Source: Oscillospiraceae bacterium
Lineage (GTDB): Bacteria > Bacillota > Clostridia > Oscillospirales > Acutalibacteraceae
Length of the DNA: 52,916 nt
Direction: 5' to 3'
Assembly (NCBI GenBank): GCA_015065765.1
Contig: SVPP01000010.1
Location: forward strand, 36,760 to 89,675
In this document: positions 41,190 through 49,838 of the stretch, piece by piece
How positions within the stretch are numbered: the first letter of the stretch is position 1
How the letters are laid out: each line of letters starts with the position of its first letter
Program-made: the position numbers and the translations under genes
The notes under the pieces: model-generated
Database searches by the model: none
Seen by the model: only the letters and a program-made list of their open reading frames with translations
What the model was told of the DNA's origin: nothing

Positions 41190-41219
41190 TCACCCGAAAG
41201 AGAAGTCTCTTTCGGGTGA
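41190..41219. terminator. Bidirectional terminator between the 69-residue gene and LCP gene
   Basis: TCACCCGAAAGAG and CTCTTTCGGGTGA are perfectly complementary around AAGT, followed on the plus strand by TTTTTTAT; the minus strand has a short T/A run. Confidence 0.9.
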
Positions 41220-41227
41220 TTTTTTAT

Positions 41228-42877
41228 TTAAAAGCCGGGGATATTCAGACCTGAGTCCTGCGTAGGTGCTTGTGTCGGTGCCTGAGTAGGTGCCTCGGTA
41301 GGTGCCTGAGTCGGAGGATTTGTCACGGGCGGTGCCGTAGTTTCGTCACCGGGTCCGATAATGCCCTGCCACCAGTTGGTTGTGGTCTCAGAGCCTGTAG
41401 TCTGCCAAGGGTCAGCAGTTGTTGTTTCGCCTGTCCAGACCTCGCCTGTTGTAGTTTCGTAAGAGCCTGTATATGCGTTCTGAGATGAATAAGAAGGACC
41501 TGTATATTCAGGCTTCTGTGTAAGGTAGTTGTTGAGAACATTCACACGGTTCGGATCAAGTGAAATGTTTGTTTTACCATAGAGAAGCTTCTGAAGTTGC
41601 TGTGCTGCAAGAGGATAGTCAACAACCCAGCATGAGCCTACGCCGCCGATTGACGCAGTAGCTCTTGTGTCAACAGTGGGGAAAGTTTCCTGCTGCATGT
41701 TGTAATTTACCCAACCTTCAGTCAGAGCCTGTTTACCGTAGGAAAGAATTTTTCCCTGACGCATGTTTGTTTTCATGTAAGGCAGAACTGCTTCAACAAC
41801 GTTATAAAGCTGAGTAACGGAAGCCCCCTTGGCTTTCTGGATAATGGCATTGATAACTCTTCTCTGGTTTGCAGTACGGCTCACGTCACTGTCTGAATAG
41901 TAATATCTGATACGCGAGTAAACAAGTGCCTCTTCACCGTTGAGAAGAACTGCATCACCTGATTCAACATGCTGTCTTGTTGTTCTGTTGATATACGCTG
42001 CAAGACCGGGCTCAATAGGAACTGTAACACCTCCGAGAGCATCAATTACATTCTTGAATGAACCGAAATACACACTTGCATAATAGTCAATATCAATTTT
42101 ATAGTTTTTTTCAACTACCTCGATAACACCCTTGGGTCCGCCGTAATAGCAGGAAGCGTTGATTTTTTCATATCTGTCTCTGCCGTCAACATTCATGTAA
42201 ATGTAACTGTCACGCATGATTGATGCAAGGGTGATTGTCTTTGTCGTTTTGTTTACAGATGCAATAATAATCGAGTCTGAACGGCCGTTTGATTTTTCAC
42301 CACCGTCGCCGTCCTGACCGAGAAGAAGAATGTTGATAACATTCTTGCTACTCATTTTTTCGCCACCGTTGTTAGCCCATTTCTTCAGAGCATCGTTGAG
42401 CGATGCCGCGTCGGAAACACCGAACATTGTCTCAAAATCTTCTTCCTCCGCAAGCGTTTCACCGTTGGCATTAGTATTTGCATCACCGGGATCATAGGTA
42501 CCGCCAAGCATTCCGCTGATTTTTGCTATAACAGCAATCACAAGCACAATACAGATCGAGAGCACTGCAATAAGAACTGAATATATTATCTTTTTCTTTT
42601 TTTCTTTTTTCATTTCTTCGTCAGATAAACCCTCCTCCTGAGGCTTTTCTTTTCTTTTCTTTGAAGACTTTGGAACATATTTTTCAACATGCTCATCTTC
42701 ATTGAAACTTTCTGTCTGAGCACCTGTTGCAGGCTCCTCTTCCTCATATGTTTCTTCCATAAAAGAAAAAGCGTCATCGAGCAGTTCATCTATATCGCTG
42801 TTCTCTCTTTTGAAATCCTCAAAGAGGTCTTTGCCTTTATTTTCTGCCGTATTTTCTCGGTTATTCTTCTCTTCCAT
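41228..42877 (-). CDS. LytR-CpsA-Psr family glycopolymer transferase with T/P-rich tail
   Basis: A 549-residue protein with a long acidic cytosolic N-terminus (about 95 residues), one span (IIYSVLIAVLSICIVLVIAVIA) and an external LCP domain: NILLLGQDGDGG, NGRSDSIIIASVNKTTKTI, LASIMRDSYIYM, DALGGVTVPIEPG, SRIRYYYSDSDVSRTANQRRVI. These Arg and Asp residues bind the pyrophosphate of lipid-linked polymers; LCP enzymes ligate teichoic acid or capsule to peptidoglycan. The C-terminus is a Thr/Gly linker and (QAPT)-type repeats, likely a wall-spanning spacer. It fits with tagGH and the glycosyltransferases elsewhere in the window. Confidence 0.92.
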   Translation of the reverse strand: MEEKNNRENTAENKGKDLFEDFKRENSDIDELLDDAFSFMEETYEEEEPATGAQTESFNEDEHVEKYVPKSSKKRKEKPQEEGLSDEEMKKEKKKKIIYSVLIAVLSICIVLVIAVIAKISGMLGGTYDPGDANTNANGETLAEEEDFETMFGVSDAASLNDALKKWANNGGEKMSSKNVINILLLGQDGDGGEKSNGRSDSIIIASVNKTTKTITLASIMRDSYIYMNVDGRDRYEKINASCYYGGPKGVIEVVEKNYKIDIDYYASVYFGSFKNVIDALGGVTVPIEPGLAAYINRTTRQHVESGDAVLLNGEEALVYSRIRYYYSDSDVSRTANQRRVINAIIQKAKGASVTQLYNVVEAVLPYMKTNMRQGKILSYGKQALTEGWVNYNMQQETFPTVDTRATASIGGVGSCWVVDYPLAAQQLQKLLYGKTNISLDPNRVNVLNNYLTQKPEYTGPSYSSQNAYTGSYETTTGEVWTGETTTADPWQTTGSETTTNWWQGIIGPGDETTAPPVTNPPTQAPTEAPTQAPTQAPTQDSGLNIPGF

Positions 42878-43075
42878 AAAGTCACTTCCTAAAAGTTCGC
42901 TCTTATAATATAAATCCTTATCTGATTATATATTATTACACAAAATCTGAGGTTATTTTTTCTTAATTAGAAATATAATCTAAAAATATAATTAACAATT
43001 ATTAAGAATCAATATCCCGACAAGCGTTGTCATAAAAAATTAACAATTTATATTGAAAATCTATGTGTTTTATGG

Positions 43076-43104
43076 TTGACAAGGATAAAAATATCATGTA
43101 TAAT
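43076..43104 (+). promoter_or_regulatory. Perfect consensus sigma-A promoter of rpsU
   Basis: TTGACA (43076-43081), 17 bases, TATAAT (43099-43104). The region 42878-43075 is AT-rich and otherwise empty. Confidence 0.9.
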
Positions 43105-43157
43105 GATATCCGTTAACACAAAATTTGCCCCTGCAAACAGCGGAGGGAGGGAATAGA

Positions 43158-43334
43158 ATGAGTCAGGTAAAAGTTAAAGAAAACGAATCACTCGACAGCG
43201 CACTCAGAAGATTCAAGAGACAGACTTCAAGAGACGGCGTTATCCAGGAAGTTCGTAAAAGAGAGCACTATGAAAAGCCTTCTGTAAAAAGAAAGAAGAA
43301 GTCTGAAGCTGCTCGTAAGCGCAAGTTCAAATAA
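43158..43334 (+). CDS. rpsU: 30S ribosomal protein S21
   Basis: A 58-residue basic protein: [41 protein letters not shown] followed by a Lys/Arg-rich end, exactly the S21 pattern and length. S21 sits near the anti-Shine-Dalgarno of 16S rRNA and helps initiation. The ATG at 43158 follows GGAGGGAGGG. It has a perfect promoter and a terminator before the peptidase gene. Confidence 0.97.
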   Translation: MSQVKVKENESLDSALRRFKRQTSRDGVIQEVRKREHYEKPSVKRKKKSEAARKRKFK

Positions 43335-43345
43335 GCAAAATTATG

Positions 43346-43374
43346 AAAGGGACAAGTGTTAAGCTTGTCCCTTT
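43346..43374 (+). terminator. Terminator after rpsU
   Basis: AAAGGGACAAG and CTTGTCCCTTT pair around TGTTAAG, with T-run to 43380. The T-run merges with the ribosome site GGAGAGA of the next gene, so some readthrough into pepP-like is likely the way that gene is expressed. Confidence 0.85.
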
Positions 43375-43392
43375 TTGTTTGGAGAGATTTAT

Positions 43393-44457
43393 ATGAACAA
43401 TCTTGAAAAGTTATCATCAAACCTTAAAAGCCATGAAGCATTGCTGATTATCAGCTCCGCAAACAGAAAACATCTTACAGGTTTCACATCCTCTGCAGGA
43501 TATCTTGTTATCGGAAATAATGGCTCAGCTTTTTTCACTGATTCCCGATACATTGAAGCTGCAAGCGAAAAAATTACTGTGTGCCCTACTCACCTTCTTC
43601 GTGATTTCAAAGAGGATGTCAGTGAATTTATCTTCCAGCACGGCTACAGAAAAATTCATATTGAAGCAGAAAAAGTTACTGTATCACAGCTTAAGTTCCT
43701 TGAGAAAAACCTGAAACTCTGCAAAATTGTGTCTGACGGCAACCTTGACAAAAGCATTGCAAAGCTGAGAGAAGTCAAAACAGAAGAAGAAATCAGCAAA
43801 ATCAGAACTGCACAGAAAATTGCAGAAAAAGCTTTTGATGACATCCTTTCGTTTATAAAGGAAGGTGTCAGCGAATTGGAAATCGCTGCAAGGCTTGAAA
43901 ATATAATGAGAATGAATGGTTCGGAAGGCTTTGCTTTCGACACTATTGCAATCACAGGCAAAAACACTTCAAAGCCTCACGGCGTGCCTACCGATAACAA
44001 AGTTAAAAAAGGCGATTTCATCACAATGGACTACGGTGCTGTTTTTGATTCATACAGAAGCGATATGACGAGAACTATTGCCGTCGGTGAGGTTTCTTCC
44101 AAGCAGGCTGAAATCTACAACACTGTTCTTAAAGCACAGGAAAATTCACTCTCTTGTCTCAAGTCAGGAGTTAAATGCTCCGATGCCGATAAGGCAGCAA
44201 GAGATATAATCAGGAATGCAGGATATGGCGAATTCTTCGGTCATTCCACAGGCCATGGCGTAGGAATAGATATCCATGAAACACCCAACCTTGCACCAAA
44301 ATCGAAGGCGATTTTAGAAGCAGGTAATGTTGTAACTGTAGAGCCGGGAATTTATCTGCCCGGTGAGTTCGGAGTAAGAATTGAAGATTTCGTGGTGATA
44401 ACCGATACAGGCTATATAAATCTTACATCTGCGCCGAAAAACTTAATAGTTTTATAA
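43393..44457 (+). CDS. M24 family Xaa-Pro peptidase
   Basis: A 354-residue cytosolic aminopeptidase P/prolidase family enzyme. N-terminal creatinase-like domain (ANRKHLTGFTSSAGYLVIG), then the pita-bread domain with the dimetal ligands Asp in TMDYGAVFDSYRSDMTRTI, His in GHSTGHGVGIDIHE, Glu in VTVEPGIYLPGEFGVRIED. It removes N-terminal residues before proline. ATG 43393 has GGAGAGA. Often called YpdF/PepQ-like; the exact member is not decidable. Confidence 0.93.
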   Translation: MNNLEKLSSNLKSHEALLIISSANRKHLTGFTSSAGYLVIGNNGSAFFTDSRYIEAASEKITVCPTHLLRDFKEDVSEFIFQHGYRKIHIEAEKVTVSQLKFLEKNLKLCKIVSDGNLDKSIAKLREVKTEEEISKIRTAQKIAEKAFDDILSFIKEGVSELEIAARLENIMRMNGSEGFAFDTIAITGKNTSKPHGVPTDNKVKKGDFITMDYGAVFDSYRSDMTRTIAVGEVSSKQAEIYNTVLKAQENSLSCLKSGVKCSDADKAARDIIRNAGYGEFFGHSTGHGVGIDIHETPNLAPKSKAILEAGNVVTVEPGIYLPGEFGVRIEDFVVITDTGYINLTSAPKNLIVL

Positions 44458-44461
44458 ATGA

Positions 44462-44495
44462 AAAATGATAAGACTATTTACAGCCTTATCATTTT
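44462..44495. terminator. Bidirectional terminator, overlaps walJ 3' end
   Basis: AAAATGATAAG and CTTATCATTTT pair around ACTATTTACAGC; plus strand continues ATTTTTG. It covers the last codons of walJ on the minus strand (NKMIRL). Confidence 0.82.
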
Positions 44496-45260
44496 ATTTT
44501 TGTCACCCGCAACGGTGAGCGTATAGTCAATGTTTATCCTTGCTCCGCACATATCAAGGCTTTTGAATGTTTCTGCATAAGCCTTATCAGGCGTGTTGTT
44601 CTCATGGCTCAGGTGTCCCAGAACAAACCTTGTAGTACCACCTGAAAGAAGACTTGTAGCTGTTTCTGCACACATTGTATTGGAAAGATGTCCGTGTTCT
44701 GAAAGAATTCTTCTTTTCAGGTCAAAGGGATATGGGCCTGTTCTCAGCATCTGTTCGTCGTGGTTTGACTCGAGAAGAACAAGGTCGCTTTTCATTATAC
44801 CGCTAAGTACCTCATCGCTGACATAGCCTAAATCAGTGCACACAGAAATCACTCTCTCATCGGGAAGAGCAAATCTGTATCCAAGGCTCACGGGTGTATC
44901 GTGAGAAGTATGAAAAGCTTTCACTTTTATGTTTCCAATTTCAACATCACCTGTTACAGGAACACACTCTGCACCTGCAGGAATATTGCCGCAGGAGATA
45001 AGTGCCTCCAGTGTTTCCGCCGAGGAAAAAACAGGCACTTTATATTTTGAAAGGAAGGGTTTCAGACCTTTTACATGGTCATTATGCTCATGAGTTATAA
45101 AAACTCCCTTTATGCTTTCAAGGTCGATATTCTGAAACTCACATGCTTCTTTCAGCTTTTTGAGAGAAACACCCACATCAACCAGCACACCTTCCCCTGC
45201 CATACCAAGGTATGTACTGTTGCCGCTTGATGATGAATACAAAGAACAGAATCTTGCCAA
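44478..45260 (-). CDS. walJ: WalJ/YycJ-type metallo-beta-lactamase fold hydrolase
   Basis: A 260-residue protein: ARFCSLYSSSSGNSTYLG opening, then FITHEHNDHVKGLKPF with the H-x-H-x-D-H metal site, later SVCTDLGYVSD and LVLLESNHDEQML, and GHLSHENNTP. This is the YycJ/WalJ pattern; in Bacillus and Streptococcus it lies near walRK and affects coordination of cell division and DNA replication, and it may be an exonuclease. Here it is far from any two-component system. TTG start at 45260 with GGAGGA; an ATG further upstream is not used. Confidence 0.88.
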   Translation of the reverse strand: MARFCSLYSSSSGNSTYLGMAGEGVLVDVGVSLKKLKEACEFQNIDLESIKGVFITHEHNDHVKGLKPFLSKYKVPVFSSAETLEALISCGNIPAGAECVPVTGDVEIGNIKVKAFHTSHDTPVSLGYRFALPDERVISVCTDLGYVSDEVLSGIMKSDLVLLESNHDEQMLRTGPYPFDLKRRILSEHGHLSNTMCAETATSLLSGGTTRFVLGHLSHENNTPDKAYAETFKSLDMCGARINIDYTLTVAGDKNKMIRL

Positions 45261-45283
45261 AATTATTCCTCCGAAAAACAATC

Positions 45284-45307
45284 AATCCCACATCAAAGTG
45301 TGGGATT
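45284..45307 (-). terminator. Terminator after murA
   Basis: AATCCCACA and TGTGGGATT pair around TCAAAG; the minus strand continues GATTGTTTTT. Confidence 0.8.
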
Positions 45308-45323
45308 TAATTGATTAATTAAA

Positions 45324-46613
45324 TTATCCTGCATGAGATGCTGTCTGAGGGTCTCTGACAGTAACTCTCTTAATGTCTGCTCCTACCTTACGGAGCTTTT
45401 CAACAACATCCTCATAGCCTCTGTCGATATATTTGATATCTTCAATTTCAGTCTGACCTTCTGCTACAAGGCCTGCAATAATCATCGCTGCACCTGCTCT
45501 CAGGTCAACTGCCTTTACCGGTGCCGCTTTCAGTTTTTCAACACCTTCAATTACAGCCACATTGCCGTTTACCTGTACCTTTGCCCCGAAACGGAGAAGC
45601 TGTTCAATATAGCGGAAACGGCTGTCCCACACACTTTCGGAAATAATGCTTGTCCCTTCAGCCAGAGTGAGAAGAACAGCCATCTGAGGCTGCATATCTG
45701 TTGGAAAACCGGGGTGAGGCATTGTTTTCACATTACACTTTTTAGGTCTCTTTGTGCTGATGATTCTTACTGCCTCGTCATATTCTTCAACAATCACACC
45801 GCACTCTTCAAGTTTTGATGTGATAGATTCAAGATGCTTGGGGATAACATGGTTGATAAGCACATTGCCGCCTGTTGCCGCAGCAGCTACCATGTAAGTT
45901 CCTGCTTCAATCTGGTCGGGAACAACAGAATAAGTGCAGCCGTGAAGCTCTTCAACGCCTCTGATTCTGATAACGTCTGTACCTGCTCCTCTGATGTCTG
46001 CACCCATTGTGTTAAGGAAGTTTGCAAGGTCAACAATGTGAGGCTCTTTAGCCGCATTTTCAATGATTGTAAGACCTCTTGCCTTGACTGCTGCCAGCAT
46101 GATGTTCATTGTAGCACCTACAGACACAACGTCCATGTAGATTGAACTGCCGTACATATTGCCGTCAACTGATGCATCAACTATAGCATTTTCAATGTTC
46201 ACTGTACAGCCAAGTGCCTCAAAGCCCTTGATATGCTGGTCAATGGGGCGTACGCCGAAGAAGCATCCGCCGGGCATTGCAACTCTTGCCTTAGAAAATC
46301 TGCCGAGAAGTGCACCGATAAAGTAATATGATGCTCTCATCTGCTTTGCATAATCATAGGGAACCTCAGTTGCTGAAACAAATCGGGTATCAACCTCAAT
46401 TGTGCTTCTGTTGATATATTTAATCTGCGCACCGAGAAGTGACAGAATATCTACCATAAGCTTTACGTCGCTGATGTCGGGCAAATTTTCAATTCTGCAA
46501 ACATCCTGTGCAAGAATAGTTGCAGGTAAAATTGCAATTGCAGCGTTTTTTGCGCCGCTTATATCAATCTCTCCGTAGAGTTCATTTCCACCGTTAATTA
46601 CGATTTTTTCCAA
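45324..46613 (-). CDS. murA: UDP-N-acetylglucosamine 1-carboxyvinyltransferase
   Basis: A 429-residue enzyme for the first committed step of peptidoglycan synthesis (enolpyruvyl transfer to UDP-GlcNAc). IVINGGNELYGEIDISGAKNAA starts it; the phosphoenolpyruvate-binding Cys sits in MPGGCFFGVRPIDQHIKGF; PHPGFPTDMQPQMA and AVDLRAGAAMIIAG are also typical. Cys rather than Asp at this position makes it sensitive to fosfomycin in principle (family knowledge). The start is TTG 46613 with AAGGAGAG ten bases upstream. Confidence 0.95.
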   Translation of the reverse strand: MEKIVINGGNELYGEIDISGAKNAAIAILPATILAQDVCRIENLPDISDVKLMVDILSLLGAQIKYINRSTIEVDTRFVSATEVPYDYAKQMRASYYFIGALLGRFSKARVAMPGGCFFGVRPIDQHIKGFEALGCTVNIENAIVDASVDGNMYGSSIYMDVVSVGATMNIMLAAVKARGLTIIENAAKEPHIVDLANFLNTMGADIRGAGTDVIRIRGVEELHGCTYSVVPDQIEAGTYMVAAAATGGNVLINHVIPKHLESITSKLEECGVIVEEYDEAVRIISTKRPKKCNVKTMPHPGFPTDMQPQMAVLLTLAEGTSIISESVWDSRFRYIEQLLRFGAKVQVNGNVAVIEGVEKLKAAPVKAVDLRAGAAMIIAGLVAEGQTEIEDIKYIDRGYEDVVEKLRKVGADIKRVTVRDPQTASHAG

Positions 46614-46945
46614 GCCTTTACACTCTCCTTACTCTCTGCATATCATATATTCAATATGTACTGCCGCAGAGTTGGTTTTGAAAATCGCTTTAATCTATAT
46701 CTTGTATTCCGAAAATTCAGAAAAGTTACAATTGTAAACTTTTTCAATGCTTTTTTGACGCGACAAAACCCACGAATAGTCGCGCGGATATATTATAACA
46801 CTATATCTCGTAAAAATAAAGGGGTTTTAATAAATTCTTTTACCAATCTTAACAATTGTAATTTCCTTGTAATTTTTTACCATGTTTTGTAACTGTTTTG
46901 TATCATATCCACATTTAGTGTTTGCGCTTTTCGCTGAAATTTTCA
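46614..46945 (-). promoter_or_regulatory. murA leader and intergenic region
   Basis: This 332 base gap holds no gene. On the minus strand a TATAAT box appears in GTGTTATAATATATCC, followed by a hairpin CGCGAC..GTCGCG (six pairs, about 46760-46790), then a 150 base AT-rich leader to murA. The -35 box is weak (TTTATT), so the promoter call is tentative. Nothing else was seen. Confidence 0.35.
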
Positions 46946-47830
46946 TCATTTTTGATTTTCACAAATTTTTTCATAAATTTTTTGCATATCCTCATGCAGG
47001 GGAGCTGTGACTGAAATTCTTTCACCGGTAACAGGATGAATGAAGGTCATTTTTCCGCAGTGAAGAGCATGCCTCTGAAGAACTCCGCTCTTTTCACCGT
47101 ACATGTCATCTCCTGTAAGAGGCGTTCCCATATATGAAAAGTGCACTCTTATCTGGTGTGTTCTGCCTGTTTCAAGACGTATTCTGAGAAGTGTTCTTTT
47201 TCCGTCAGTAACAACGGGTTCATAATGTGTCACCGCTCTGTCACCGTGCTCCCCTGCTGCACGAAGAGTTTTCATGGGATCAGGGCGGTAAATAGGCTTA
47301 TCAATAGTACCTGATGAAGTATATTCACCCTCAGCAATTGCAAGATACTCTTTTTCAACTCCCGTTTCCGAAAGCCTTGACGCAGCATAGCCGTTAAGCG
47401 CCATCATCATGAGACCTGATGTGCCTTTGTCAAGTCTTCCTACAGCTCTGAAAACTGCTGATTTACCCTTAGAAAGAAGATACCCTGTCACAATATTTGC
47501 AAGTGTGTCTCCCTGATGGTTATGAGTGGGATGCACTGCAATAAAAGGACTTTTGTTGACAATGAGAATATCTTCATCCTCATACACCACATCTATTTCA
47601 CCTTCTCTTGCTTCAGCAGTGCTCTCACCCGCAGGAATATTTACAGTGAGAATATCTCCCGTGTGTATTCTGTCAACAGTTCTTATGTGTTCTCCGTTGA
47701 GAAGAATTCCTTCCGGAATAGTTTTAAGAGACGCAACAAGTCGTGCAGAAAGTTTAGCCTCTCCGCGTAAATACCACAGCACCTTGTCGCCGTCATATTC
47801 ACTTGTAATTTTGTAATCGATTCTTCTCAC
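46946..47830 (-). CDS. RluA family pseudouridine synthase
   Basis: A 294-residue enzyme: N-terminal S4-like domain (AKLSARLVASLKTIPEGILLNG), then the synthase domain with catalytic Asp in AVGRLDKGTSGLMM, HPTHNHQGDTLANIV, and RLETGRTHQIRVHFSYMGTPLTGDDMYG. It converts uridine to pseudouridine in rRNA or tRNA; the site is not predicted. Start GTG at 47830 follows GAGGTG at six bases. It sits between the murA region and the divergent sugar operon. Confidence 0.92.
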   Translation of the reverse strand: MRRIDYKITSEYDGDKVLWYLRGEAKLSARLVASLKTIPEGILLNGEHIRTVDRIHTGDILTVNIPAGESTAEAREGEIDVVYEDEDILIVNKSPFIAVHPTHNHQGDTLANIVTGYLLSKGKSAVFRAVGRLDKGTSGLMMMALNGYAASRLSETGVEKEYLAIAEGEYTSSGTIDKPIYRPDPMKTLRAAGEHGDRAVTHYEPVVTDGKRTLLRIRLETGRTHQIRVHFSYMGTPLTGDDMYGEKSGVLQRHALHCGKMTFIHPVTGERISVTAPLHEDMQKIYEKICENQK

Positions 47831-47890
47831 ATTTTTCACCTCGTATATTATACCATATATACTATATATAAACAAGAAAATATAAAAAAG

Positions 47891-47942
47891 TTGACAAAAA
47901 TTCTAAAAAAACTATTGCAAAATCATATCATTGTGGTATCAT
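47891..47942 (+). promoter_or_regulatory. Promoter region of the sugar oxidoreductase/isomerase operon
   Basis: Two overlapping candidates: TTGACA (47891-47896) with 16 bases to TATTGC, and TTGCAA (47915-47920) with 16 bases to TATCAT (47937-47942). Which is used is not clear. No operator palindrome seen. Confidence 0.5.
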
Positions 47943-47994
47943 TAACATGAATAAGGAAAAGGCAATTTACCTTTCCTGATTTGGAGGTAGAAAC

Positions 47995-49083
47995 ATGGAA
48001 AAGAAATTAAAAGTCGGTATTATCGGCTGTGGCGGCATCGCTAACGGAAAACATATGCCCTCTCTTCAGAAACTGAACGACAAGGTTGAAATGGTTGCTT
48101 TCTGCGACATCATCGAAGAAAAAGCTGTTGAAGCCGCAAAGAAGTTCGGTACAGAGGATGCTAAAGTTTACACAGACTACAAAGAACTCCTCAAAGATGA
48201 AACAATTGATGTTGTTCACGTGTGCACACCCAACCGCTCACACAGCTTTATTACAGTTGACTCCCTTGAGGCCGGTAAGCATGTAATGTGCGAAAAGCCC
48301 ATGGCTAAAACATATGCTGAAGCTCAGAAAATGCTCGAAGCTGCACAGAGAACAGGCAAAAAACTTACAATCGGTTATCAGTCACGTTGCAGAGCTGATT
48401 CCATTTACCTTAAAGAATGTTGTAAAAACGGCGAGCTTGGCGAAATCTATTTTGCAAAAGCTCATGCTCTCAGACGCCGTGCAGTTCCCACATGGGGCGT
48501 TTTCCTCAACGAATATGAACAGGGCGGCGGTCCTCTTATCGATATCGGTACTCACGCTCTTGACCTGACTCTCTGGATGATGGATAACTACAAACCCAGA
48601 ATGGTTGTTGGTACATCTTACAAAAAGCTTGGAAAGCAGCAGGGCACTGCAAATGCATGGGGCGACTGGGATCCCGAAAAATATACGGTTGAAGATTCTG
48701 CTTTCGGTTTTGTTGTTATGGAAAACGGTGCAACAATCATTCTTGAATCAAGCTGGGCACTGAATATCAGAAATCCCATTGAAGCTGCAACAACTCTTTG
48801 CGGTACAAAGGGCGGTGCAGACATGCTCGACGATGACCTTAAACTCAACTACGTTAAAAACAACCGTCAGGTTGTTGAAACACCTGACTTTAATGCAGGC
48901 GGTGTAGCTTTCTATGACGGTGCAAAGATGGATCCGTCAGAGCTTGAAGCACGTCTCTGGATTGACGCTGTTATCAACGACACTGAGGTTAACACAAAGC
49001 CCGAGCAGGCTATCGTAGTTACTCAGATTCTCGAAGCAATTTATGAATCAGCAAAAACAGGCAAACCCGTTTACCTTGCATAA
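47995..49083 (+). CDS. Gfo/Idh/MocA family oxidoreductase
   Basis: A 362-residue NAD(P)-dependent sugar dehydrogenase. Rossmann motif VGIIGCGGIANGKHMPSL, MCEKPMAKTYAEA with the catalytic-type Lys, and a C-terminal domain with GGGPLIDIGTHALDLTLWM providing Asp and His near the hydride site. First gene of a four-gene operon; a sugar, inositol or glycoside is oxidised at one hydroxyl. GGAGGTAG site before the ATG. Paralogue at 50805-51860. Confidence 0.93.
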   Translation: MEKKLKVGIIGCGGIANGKHMPSLQKLNDKVEMVAFCDIIEEKAVEAAKKFGTEDAKVYTDYKELLKDETIDVVHVCTPNRSHSFITVDSLEAGKHVMCEKPMAKTYAEAQKMLEAAQRTGKKLTIGYQSRCRADSIYLKECCKNGELGEIYFAKAHALRRRAVPTWGVFLNEYEQGGGPLIDIGTHALDLTLWMMDNYKPRMVVGTSYKKLGKQQGTANAWGDWDPEKYTVEDSAFGFVVMENGATIILESSWALNIRNPIEAATTLCGTKGGADMLDDDLKLNYVKNNRQVVETPDFNAGGVAFYDGAKMDPSELEARLWIDAVINDTEVNTKPEQAIVVTQILEAIYESAKTGKPVYLA

Positions 49084-49097
49084 GGAGGCAAAATCAA

Positions 49098-49820
49098 ATG
49101 AAACTTGCAGTACAGCTTTATACTCTCAGAAATGACTATACAAACGGTGAGGAGTTCCTTGAAATCCTCGGCAAAGTAAAGGAAATCGGCTTTGACGGCG
49201 TTGAATTTGCAGGCTTTGCAGGACTTGAACCTGAAGTTATCAAAGCAAGACTTGATGAACTTGGTCTTACAGCAGTTGGTTGTCACATCGGTCTTGATGA
49301 CCTTAAAGAGCCGAAACTTGAAGAAACAGTAAAAGCAGCTAAAACTCTCGGCATGAAATATATCGGCATCGGCGGTGCTGCTCACTCAACAGAAGAGGAT
49401 GTTAAAATCCTCAACGATGTTTTCGGTCATGCAAATGAAAAATATGCTGATGAAGGACTTAAGTTTTACTATCACAACCATACAGAAGAATACGAAATCA
49501 AGTTCGGTGACAGACTCTGTATGGATGTTATCGCAGACAAAGCATATCTTGAAGTTGATACATACTGGAGCTTCTGCGGCGGTGCTGACAACTACAAATA
49601 CATCACCGAAAACAAAGACAGAATCATCCTTCTCCATATCAAGGACGGTATCGACAGAAAGCCTAAGGCTCTCGGCGAAGGCAACAACGATCTCCTTTCA
49701 GTTTTCAAGGCTGCTAAGGAAATCGATACAGAATGGCTTGTTCTTGAAAATGATGATCCCGTTCCCACAGGTATCGAAGACATCACAAGAAGTATGGCTT
49801 TCTTCAAAGCAAATCTTTAA
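49098..49820 (+). CDS. Sugar phosphate isomerase/epimerase (AP endonuclease 2 fold)
   Basis: A 240-residue TIM barrel: MKLAVQLYTLRNDYTNGEEF, VGCHIGLDD, YYHNHTEEY with His/Glu-like metal ligands, LEVDTYWSFCGGADNY, LHIKDGIDRK and the final VLENDDPVPTG. These supply the Glu, Asp and His of the divalent metal site typical of IolE/IolI/xylose isomerase-like enzymes. 14 bases after the oxidoreductase gene, 18 bases before the next. Confidence 0.9.
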   Translation: MKLAVQLYTLRNDYTNGEEFLEILGKVKEIGFDGVEFAGFAGLEPEVIKARLDELGLTAVGCHIGLDDLKEPKLEETVKAAKTLGMKYIGIGGAAHSTEEDVKILNDVFGHANEKYADEGLKFYYHNHTEEYEIKFGDRLCMDVIADKAYLEVDTYWSFCGGADNYKYITENKDRIILLHIKDGIDRKPKALGEGNNDLLSVFKAAKEIDTEWLVLENDDPVPTGIEDITRSMAFFKANL

Positions 49821-49838
49821 TTTACGAGGTGCAGAACA

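Noticed and set aside
41270..41340. Direct repeats of about 12 bases (GTAGGTGCCTGAG-like)
   Set aside because: They encode the QAPT/EAPT repeats of the LCP protein tail, so they are coding low complexity rather than a separate element.
42878..43075. Possible regulatory RNA upstream of rpsU
   Set aside because: Only AT-rich sequence with short dispersed ATTAA words; no stable stem or terminator was seen.
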